In this document: in pieces, positions 1-5,017 of the stretch
How the letters are laid out: the number at the start of each line of letters is the position of its first letter
How positions within the stretch are numbered: the first letter of the stretch is position 1
Assembly: GCA_937927265.1 (NCBI GenBank)
Contig: CALBCO010000115.1
Span: forward strand, 1-5,913
DNA: 5,913 nt
Direction of reading: 5' to 3'
DNA from: an uncultured Verrucomicrobiae bacterium
GTDB taxonomy: Bacteria > Verrucomicrobiota > Verrucomicrobiia > Palsa-1439
Program-made: the position numbers and the translations under genes
Notes under the pieces: model-generated
Database searches by the model: none
Told to the model about the DNA's origin: nothing
The model's input: only the letters and a program-made list of their open reading frames with translations

Positions 1-105
1 CGCTTGTCATGGCGAGCAAGATACAGCAGGCCCCCCTCTTGAATCCAGTAAAAAACGAACTTTTTTCTGTTGCGTTCGGTGGGGGAGTAATCTATTCTTC
101 GGTTA

Positions 106-132
106 CAGGTAGCCCCATGGTGGGGCTACCTG
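106..132. repeat. Perfect 12-bp inverted repeat (hairpin, 3-nt loop)
   Basis: The arms CAGGTAGCCCCA (106-117) and TGGGGCTACCTG (121-132) are exact reverse complements separated by TGG. No run of T follows on either strand (plus: AGCAGTTACC; minus: TAACCGAAG), so it is not a canonical intrinsic terminator. A short direct repeat, GTTAC, sits at 102-106 and 137-141. A GTAG tetranucleotide in the arm recalls REP-type elements, but it lies inside the stem rather than 5' of it, so that assignment is only a possibility. Other options are an mRNA 5' structure or a protein-binding palindrome. Confidence 0.75.
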
Positions 133-436
133 AGCAGTTACCAACAATTCACCAAAAAATCACCGCTCCAACTGTGATCGTAACGATTGAAGTAGTTGTG
201 GGACAGAGGAAACTCTTTTTCTTGCAAGCAAATGCTCCGGGCCTGTCGGCCGCCAAAGTACAAAAAACTTGCTCAGGGAACACAGCCGACTACCATGCAC
301 TCGAATGCGACCGGCTCAACACTCTCAAGCGCCCGCCCTCTTGGATGCGGACCGATGTGTCCAATCGCGCCGGGTCAGAGACCAGTTCTGGAGTGGCTTC
401 GCTAGCCCGAGTGTTTGGGTAAGCTGCCAGCCACGA

Positions 437-442
437 AAGGAG
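437..442 (+). promoter_or_regulatory. Strong ribosome binding site of the small ORF
   Basis: AAGGAG lies 5 nt before ATG 448. It is the closest match to the anti-Shine-Dalgarno consensus of any start site in the window, which suggests that ribosomes do load here, well upstream of the GYF-protein start. Confidence 0.6.
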
Positions 443-447
443 TTGCG

Positions 448-528
448 ATGAACAAAACCAAACCACAAGCCGAGCCGCAACCCGCAAGTCAGTGCGAGAA
501 AAAGGTGATTGGAGATGCCCATGTATAA
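448..528 (+). CDS. Small ORF (26 codons), possible leader peptide
   Basis: ATG 448 follows an ideal AAGGAG with 5-nt spacing and opens a 26-residue frame ending in TAA at 526-528. The peptide begins MNKTKPQAEPQ and ends KKVIGDAHV; it is hydrophilic, with no signal peptide, no membrane segment and no obvious run of regulatory amino acids. Its stop lies inside the start region of the GYF-domain gene, overlapping ATG 521 by 8 nt in another frame, so ribosomes terminating here could reinitiate there. I recognise no family. It may be a translated coupling or leader ORF, or the relic of an older 5' end of the next gene (both frames encode VIG at a repeated GTGATTGG). Evidence is limited to the ribosome binding site and geometry. 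Confidence 0.35.
   Translation: MNKTKPQAEPQPASQCEKKVIGDAHV
511..514 (+). promoter_or_regulatory. Ribosome binding site deciding the start of the GYF-domain gene
   Basis: GGAG ends 6 nt before ATG 521. The frame also offers TTG 509 and ATG 515, but those would have to use the weaker AAAGG at about 501-505. The 521 start also gives the N-terminus expected of a GYF_2 domain, with the MYKVIG strand at once. An in-frame TGA at 506-508 bars any start further upstream. Confidence 0.5.
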
Positions 529-1489
529 AGTGATTGGTGCCGATGGCAAGGAATATGGCCCGGTGACGGCAGAGCAGTTGCAGCAATGGATTCGCGAGAA
601 CCGCGCCAACGCGCAGACCTTGGTCCAAGCCGAAGACAGCGCCGACTGGCGACCGCTCCACCAAGTTCCCGAGTTCAGCGCCGTTCTGCAGAGCGCCGCC
701 GCCGCCACGTCCCCGGCGAGCGCGGCGCCGCCGGTCCCCCCGGCGGAACTGGCCGCGCGCGATTACACCTTGGACCTCGGCGGCTATTTGAGTCGCGGGT
801 GGAGTTTGTTCAAGGCGAATATGGGATTGTTCATCGGCGTCGGGCTTTTGTATCTCGCCGTCTGGCTTGTTCTCGGCTTGATTGGGATCATCCCGTTTGT
901 CGGGTTGGTCTCCAGCGTCGCGCAAATCATTCTTGCTGGTCCGTTGGTCGGCGGCTTGTATTGGGTGTTTATTCTCCGGGCGCGCGGGCTGGCGGCCACG
1001 GTGGGTGATTTGTTTGCCGGGTTTAGCCGCGCCTTTGGCAACCTGATCTTGGCGCAAGTGGTCAGTAGCCTGCTGGCGCTCGTGGGGATGTTGCCGGGGG
1101 CATTCTTGGTCGGTGCCGGTGTGGCGCTGCTCGCCGGTAGCGGGTCAGGCAGCGGCGTTCATGCCGTGGGCTTGGCGCTGGCGGTCGGTGGCGGGGTGTT
1201 GCTGGTGATCGGTGTGGGTGTCGCCATCTATCTGAGCGTGTGTTGGATGTTCGCGCTGCCGCTGGTCATCGACCGGCAGATGGGTTTTTGGGAAGCGATG
1301 GGATTGAGCCGCGCGCAGGTCCGCAAACATTGGTGGGGCGTGTTTGGCTGTACTTTCGTGCTGGGCTTGGTGAGCATGGCCGGCCTGTTGGCCTGCGGCG
1401 TCGGGCTGCTGTTCACCATCCCGTTGGCTTTTGCCGCCATCGTCTGCATGTATGAGGACCTCTTTGGTGGAAACGCCTCCCCGGTGTGA
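521..1489 (+). CDS. GYF_2 (DUF4339) domain multi-pass membrane protein
   Basis: The product is 322 residues. Residues 1-50 look like a GYF_2 domain: a VIGADGKEYGPV start, an EQLQQWI helix, and DWRPL near residue 45, the usual layout of this small putative protein-binding fold. An Ala/Pro-rich linker (about 58-75) leads to a hydrophobic C-terminal half resembling the DUF975/YciC-like class of uncharacterised integral membrane domains. It has about six segments, near 102-122, 126-150, 175-205, 216-245, 275-297 and 293-312, with Gly-rich patches. The GYF_2 domain would be cytoplasmic and the rest in the inner membrane. Its biochemical role is unknown. It is the first long gene of an overlapping operon, and its last 23 nt overlap the next gene. 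Start chosen at ATG 521 from its GGAG site; ATG 515 is the alternative. Confidence 0.88.
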   Translation: MYKVIGADGKEYGPVTAEQLQQWIRENRANAQTLVQAEDSADWRPLHQVPEFSAVLQSAAAATSPASAAPPVPPAELAARDYTLDLGGYLSRGWSLFKANMGLFIGVGLLYLAVWLVLGLIGIIPFVGLVSSVAQIILAGPLVGGLYWVFILRARGLAATVGDLFAGFSRAFGNLILAQVVSSLLALVGMLPGAFLVGAGVALLAGSGSGSGVHAVGLALAVGGGVLLVIGVGVAIYLSVCWMFALPLVIDRQMGFWEAMGLSRAQVRKHWWGVFGCTFVLGLVSMAGLLACGVGLLFTIPLAFAAIVCMYEDLFGGNASPV

Positions 1490-1796
1490 ACCGACGACCA
1501 CCCGCAACTGTCTGTTGCTGAATCTGCTCATTCTGCCCGGCTTGGGCACGGTGATGGCCGGAGGACGATTGATGGGCGGACTCCAAATCGTTCTCGCGCT
1601 GACCGGATTTGCGCTCACGCCGGTCTATTTCGTGACGACCGCCCGCGACTGGTGGCGGACCGGTCACTTCGTTTGCGAGTTCAACCACTCCCTATTGTGG
1701 AGCATGGCCGGCCTGGGGCTGTTTCTGATTGCTTGGCTCTGGGGACTCGTCAGCGGCTTGCAGATTCGGCGGCGGGAGCATACAAAGTCTCCGTGA
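1467..1796 (+). CDS. Small membrane protein, function unknown
   Basis: I choose GTG 1467 because GAGGA at 1454-1458 lies 8 nt before it; this gives 109 residues and a 23-nt overlap with the preceding gene. ATG 1452 and TTG 1464 or 1431 are in frame but less well supported. The protein has a short polar N-terminus, then NLLILPGLGTVMAGG (about 19-33), a Gly-rich hydrophobic stretch reminiscent of small TM2-like membrane proteins, a second segment around 36-57, a polar loop with an Arg-Asp-Trp-Trp-Arg cluster (60-64), a final segment around 76-97 and a basic tail (RRR at 101-103). It is probably an inner-membrane protein and may partner the GYF-domain protein encoded just upstream. That is inference from gene overlap. 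I know no assigned function. Confidence 0.8.
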   Translation: METPPRCEPTTTRNCLLLNLLILPGLGTVMAGGRLMGGLQIVLALTGFALTPVYFVTTARDWWRTGHFVCEFNHSLLWSMAGLGLFLIAWLWGLVSGLQIRRREHTKSP

Positions 1797-2962
1797 CCGC
1801 TCCGCATCTTCAACCGGGCCAACACCTCGAACTCGACATCACCACTGTCGCGTTTGGCGGCGACGGCATTGGCCGACATGAAAACTTCGTCGTGTTTGTC
1901 CCATTCGTGATTGCCGGCGAACGAGTCGAAGTCGAGATCGTCGAAGTCAAACGCCGGTTTGCCACCGCCGATCTGGTGCGGGTCATTCAGCCCTCGCCCC
2001 ATCGGATTGAGCCGCGTTGTCCGTGCTATGCGCAGTGTGCCGGGTGCCAATATCAGCACGTGGACTACGCGCACCAGTTGGCAATGAAACGCGCCCAAAT
2101 CCGGGACGTGTTCCAGCGCATCGGCAAAATCGCCGAGCCGCCGATTGAGCCAGTTGGGCCATCGCCTCGGCAGTATCATTACCGCAACAAGATCGTCGTG
2201 CACGGCCCCGGCCAGCCCGGATTTTGGACGACGCGCGGGCGGTCGGTCATTCCCATCGCGCAATGCCCCATCGCCCGCGAAGAAATCAACGCCGCCCTGA
2301 CCGGCCCGTTGGCGGTGGACAAACATCTGACGTTGCGCTGCGACACGGCCGGTCGGGTGCGCGTCTTTGCCGAGCCGCCCGCGGGCGACCTCATTGAGGA
2401 AACCGTGCTAGGCAAAACGTTGCAGGTGCCGGCGGGTTCATTTTTCCAGGTCAACGCCGGCGTAATCGAGAAGGCGCTGGAACATACCCGGCAGATTTTC
2501 TCGGCCGGCAGGTGCCGGGTGTTGGTGGACGCTTATTGCGGCGTCGGATTATTCGCACTGCTGCTGGCCGATTTGGCCGATCACGTTTATGGCATGGAAC
2601 TCGACGCCGCGGCGATTCAGTTGGCCAATCAAAACGCCGAACGGCTCGGTCTACAACACTACGATTTCTATCCCGGCACGACCGATCGGCTGTTGTTCTA
2701 CACGCTGCGGCAATGCAAGCTGGAGGAGACTTGCCTGATTCTCGACCCGCCGCGGTCGGGTTGCGGCAAACAAGTCTTGAAAACGCTCGCCAAACAAAAA
2801 CCACGCCAAGTGATCTACGTTTCCTGCGCTCCCGACATGCTGGCTCGCGACGTGAAAGAATTACTCGCCGCCGGTTACCGGCTGGAACGGGTGACGCCCT
2901 TCGACATGTTTCCGCAGACGGCCCACTGCGAGGCGGTGGCGGAATTACGTTCCAGTCAGTAA
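1793..2962 (+). CDS. RumA/RlmD-family 23S rRNA (uracil-C5)-methyltransferase, [4Fe-4S], SAM-dependent
   Basis: This 389-residue enzyme should methylate uracil C5 in RNA using S-adenosylmethionine; family members act on 23S rRNA (RlmC, RlmD, RlmCD) or tRNA (TrmA). A TRAM RNA-binding domain covers about 7-67. The iron-sulfur cysteines are C76, C82, C85 (C-x5-C-x2-C) and probably C158, as in RumA. Then follow the FFQVN motif (217-221), SAM motif I DAYCGVGLF (246-254), DPPR (318-321), the catalytic nucleophile C345 in YVSC, DMFP (371-374) and the general base E380 in QTAHCE. The usual YVSCNP reads YVSCAP here. The start is GTG 1793, whose last two bases form part of the previous gene's TGA (GTGA overlap); the frame stays open back to 1652 but that stretch is the neighbouring gene out of frame. 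Target site (U747, U1939 or both) cannot be told from sequence alone; best name rlmD/rumA-like. Confidence 0.95.
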   Translation: MTAPHLQPGQHLELDITTVAFGGDGIGRHENFVVFVPFVIAGERVEVEIVEVKRRFATADLVRVIQPSPHRIEPRCPCYAQCAGCQYQHVDYAHQLAMKRAQIRDVFQRIGKIAEPPIEPVGPSPRQYHYRNKIVVHGPGQPGFWTTRGRSVIPIAQCPIAREEINAALTGPLAVDKHLTLRCDTAGRVRVFAEPPAGDLIEETVLGKTLQVPAGSFFQVNAGVIEKALEHTRQIFSAGRCRVLVDAYCGVGLFALLLADLADHVYGMELDAAAIQLANQNAERLGLQHYDFYPGTTDRLLFYTLRQCKLEETCLILDPPRSGCGKQVLKTLAKQKPRQVIYVSCAPDMLARDVKELLAAGYRLERVTPFDMFPQTAHCEAVAELRSSQ

Positions 2963-4969
2963 CGCCCGCGCGGCTGCCAGTTGCGTAGTCGTACCGAGCA
3001 ACAACACCCGATCGCCCTCCTGCAATTCCTCGTCGGGACCGGGATTGATCACCGTGGCGCCGTCGGCGCGTTCGATGCCAATCGCGCTCGCCCCGGTGCG
3101 CGTGCGCAACTCGAGTTCACGGATCAGCCGGCCGCGGGCGGGCGACCGGGACGTGATCAAGACTTGTTCCAAGTTCGCCCGGTGCAGAAGCGGCGTTGTT
3201 ACCGCCTCGGGCGGTGGCGGTACGGCAATCAGCGTTTCCCGCAAGGCGACTTGGGCTTTGGCATGGATCTGAACAAAAAATCGCCCAAACAAGACCCCCA
3301 CACCCACCAACAACGCTACCAACACCCAGAAAGCTGGCCCGGAAGGCAAGAGCGTGGAACTGAGCAACAATATCCACAGCGCCAACACAACATTGCCACC
3401 GAGAAAAACGGTCCGCATCACAATCGTGCGAAACAGCGCCGTTTGCTTGCCGCCCACACTGGGTGAAACGCTGATTTCCGCCACCAACATCGCAAACGCC
3501 TCCAGCTTGCGAACGGTGGCAATCAAACTCGGCAACGCGACAATCGCCGCTCCCAACCACAGCAGCCCCCGCGCGCCACCGAGCCACGCTGGCGACGCCG
3601 GCCACCATTGCCCCACACGATCCCCCAAGCCGACCGCCGCCAGAAACGCGCCCGAACTGAGCGCCACATTCAGCGCCATTTGCCAAAACCACTTGCGCAA
3701 CAATTGCCGCGACGGATTGTCGCGCCGCTCGCTGCGGAAACGCTCGAGCCACCGGCTATAGACGGCCAACACGTTGACCAGCGCGGCCGGAGCCGCGCGA
3801 TGGAGGCCGGCAATCAGGCGATCCGCCCGGCGCACCAACCACGGCGTCAACGGCATCGTAATCGCCGACACGCCCACGGCGATCGGATACAGAAACTCGC
3901 TGGTCACGCCCAGCGACAACCCCAGCGTGGCGATGATAAACGACAGTTCGCCAATCGGCACCATGCAGGTGCCGACCCGCAGCGCGGTTCGTGGGTCGTG
4001 GCCCGATAAAAACGTGCCAGCCGAAAAGGCCAGCGTCTTGCCGAGCACCACGGCCACGCTGATCCATACCACCGGCCCCGCGTATTGCCAGAGCAACTGC
4101 GGTTCGATCCGCAGGCCGATGGTGACGAAGAACACGGCGCTGAACATGTCGCGCACGGGCGCGCTCAGTAATTTGATCTGCCCAATCTCGCGTGCCTCGC
4201 CGATGATCGTCCCGATGATGAACGCGCCGAGCACGATGCTGTTACCAAGTTTCACCGCGGCCAGCGTCACGCCAAAACACAACGCCAGCACGGTGACCAG
4301 CAGCATCTCGTCACTCTTGAATCGCGCCACGTAGCGCAACAACGGCGGCACCGCGATCAAGCCCACGACCAGCACCGCCGTCAAAAACACCACCGTCCGC
4401 ACCAGCGCGCCCCCCAACAGATGCAGCTCCAATTCGCCCGTGCTCGCCAACCCCGACAACAGTGCAATCAACGTCATGCCCAACGTATCTTCAACAATCT
4501 GGATGCCGAACACGAGTGGGGCGAACTTCGCTTTGAGCATTCCCAGGTCGGCCAGCGTCTTGACGATGATGGTCGTCGAAGTGATCGAAAGCATCGCGCC
4601 GAGAAACAGACTGTCCATGCGCGACCAACCGAACCACTGCCCCAACTGGTAGCCGATGATCAGCATCACCATGATTTCGAGCGCCGCCGCCACGAAAGCG
4701 GTGGTGCCGACCGCACGCAACGTGCGCAGGCTAAATTGCAGACCCAAGCCGAACATCAAGAACACCACGCCGAGGTCACCGAGGGTGCGGATGGACTCCT
4801 CGTTGGCGATGAGCGGGAAAGGCAGCAGTTGCGGGCCGATGATCAACCCGGCGAGGATGTAGCCGAGCACCACGGGCTGGCGCAGTTGGTGAAACAACAA
4901 CGTCACCACCCCGGCCACGATCATGACGATGGCCAAGTCTTGCAGCAAGAACGGTTGCGCCGGGTTCAT
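2945..4969 (-). CDS. CPA2-family (KefB-like) monovalent cation:proton antiporter with C-terminal TrkA_C domain
   Basis: The product is 674 residues. The Na+/H+ exchanger domain spans about 10-385, with roughly 12-13 membrane segments. Family signatures are QPVVLGYILAGLIIGP (31-46), FLMFGLGLQFS (70-80), TSTTIIVKTLADLGM (130-144), the acidic pair E160-D161 in QIVEDT (the ion-binding helix, where KefC has QD and NapA-like proteins DD), PVRDMFSAVFFVTIGL (271-286), K311, and PIGELSFIIATLG (338-350). A second hydrophobic block with about four segments (430-450, 466-486, 518-540, 545-564) precedes a soluble TrkA_C/RCK_C-like domain (about 612-672, GDRVLLLG at 652-659). No TrkA_N NAD-binding domain is present. 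It would exchange K+ or Na+ for H+ at the inner membrane, gated by a ligand on the RCK_C domain; the ion is not determinable here. The frame is open to 5848, but homology begins at M4969 and the extra 293 codons are antisense to the propeller gene. It has no Shine-Dalgarno, consistent with a leaderless mRNA. Confidence 0.93.
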   Translation of the reverse strand: MNPAQPFLLQDLAIVMIVAGVVTLLFHQLRQPVVLGYILAGLIIGPQLLPFPLIANEESIRTLGDLGVVFLMFGLGLQFSLRTLRAVGTTAFVAAALEIMVMLIIGYQLGQWFGWSRMDSLFLGAMLSITSTTIIVKTLADLGMLKAKFAPLVFGIQIVEDTLGMTLIALLSGLASTGELELHLLGGALVRTVVFLTAVLVVGLIAVPPLLRYVARFKSDEMLLVTVLALCFGVTLAAVKLGNSIVLGAFIIGTIIGEAREIGQIKLLSAPVRDMFSAVFFVTIGLRIEPQLLWQYAGPVVWISVAVVLGKTLAFSAGTFLSGHDPRTALRVGTCMVPIGELSFIIATLGLSLGVTSEFLYPIAVGVSAITMPLTPWLVRRADRLIAGLHRAAPAALVNVLAVYSRWLERFRSERRDNPSRQLLRKWFWQMALNVALSSGAFLAAVGLGDRVGQWWPASPAWLGGARGLLWLGAAIVALPSLIATVRKLEAFAMLVAEISVSPSVGGKQTALFRTIVMRTVFLGGNVVLALWILLLSSTLLPSGPAFWVLVALLVGVGVLFGRFFVQIHAKAQVALRETLIAVPPPPEAVTTPLLHRANLEQVLITSRSPARGRLIRELELRTRTGASAIGIERADGATVINPGPDEELQEGDRVLLLGTTTQLAAARALLTGT

Positions 4970-4976
4970 CACGATG

Positions 4977-5005
4977 AGTGTAACAAAAACCGTCAACTGT
5001 GCTAC
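4977..5005 (-). promoter_or_regulatory. Predicted promoter of the antiporter gene
   Basis: On the minus strand TG-T-TACACT forms an extended -10 (hexamer 4982-4977). A weak GTAGCA -35 (3/6) lies 17 bp upstream at 5005-5000, inside the opposing promoter's -10. Start of transcription is predicted at about 4970-4969, directly at the antiporter ATG. It overlaps the divergent promoter almost completely. Prediction by eye only. Confidence 0.4.
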
Positions 5006-5008
5006 ACT
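4980..5008 (+). promoter_or_regulatory. Predicted promoter of the propeller gene
   Basis: A TG-C-TACACT extended -10 element (hexamer 5003-5008) is preceded, at 17-bp spacing, by GTAACA at 4980-4985, a 4/6 match to TTGACA. Transcription would start near 5015, a few bases before ATG 5018, giving a leaderless or nearly leaderless mRNA. This fits the absence of any Shine-Dalgarno there. Prediction by eye only. Confidence 0.45.
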
Positions 5009-5017
5009 CATCACGTC

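Larger units (their letters stand above)
1..447. other. Upstream intergenic region without a convincing gene
   Basis: This stretch contains no reading frame I believe. An open frame runs from ATG 9 to 422, but its product has no recognisable domain, no Shine-Dalgarno can be assessed before it, and it reads straight through a perfect hairpin. Bases 1-240 count to about 48% G+C and carry several A and T runs, whereas coding lines further on are roughly 57-73%. Bases 240-447 are closer to the genome average. It holds the hairpin at 106-132 and the ribosome binding site of the small ORF at 448. The operon's promoter must lie here or further upstream, but I found no -35/-10 pair good enough to call. 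Confidence 0.6.
4973..5012. repeat. Inverted repeat in the 48-bp divergent intergenic region
   Basis: The arms GATGAGTGTAACA (4973-4985) and TGCTACACTCATC (5000-5012) are reverse complements at 12 of 13 positions, with a 14-bp spacer (4986-4999). The centre lies at 4992/4993, almost midway between the two start codons at 4969 and 5018. It may be a regulator's operator, the two promoters themselves, or both. Confidence 0.8.

Noticed and set aside
106..142. Hairpin as an intrinsic terminator
   Set aside because: No T run follows the stem on either strand.
177..187. Near-palindrome ATCGT-A-ACGAT as an operator
   Set aside because: Only 5-bp arms, no partner site and no promoter identified nearby; cannot be supported.
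245..290. GTCGGC/GCCGAC and CCTGAGCA/TGCTCAGG (129-136 with 270-277) as element ends
   Set aside because: Inverted matches of 6 and 8 bp are expected by chance in a region of this size.
269..296. TTGCTC-16 bp-TACCAT as the operon promoter
   Set aside because: Only 3/6 and 4/6 matches with short spacing; such pairs are frequent by chance.
9..422. 137-codon plus-strand ORF
   Set aside because: No recognisable domain, unusual composition, reads through a perfect hairpin, and lies in DNA with lower G+C than the genes; no conserved feature supports translation.
290..1057. 255-codon minus-strand ORF opposite the GYF-domain gene
   Set aside because: Rich in Arg, Gln, Ala and Pro without domain features; an antisense shadow of the GYF-domain gene in GC-rich DNA.
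3117..3752. 211-codon minus-strand ORF inside the antiporter gene
   Set aside because: Out-of-frame shadow of the antiporter; no membrane segments or motifs.
4970..5011. Alternative antiporter start at ATG 5011
   Set aside because: It would add 14 residues coming from the inverted repeat and promoter region and has no ribosome binding site; homology and spacing favour ATG 4969.
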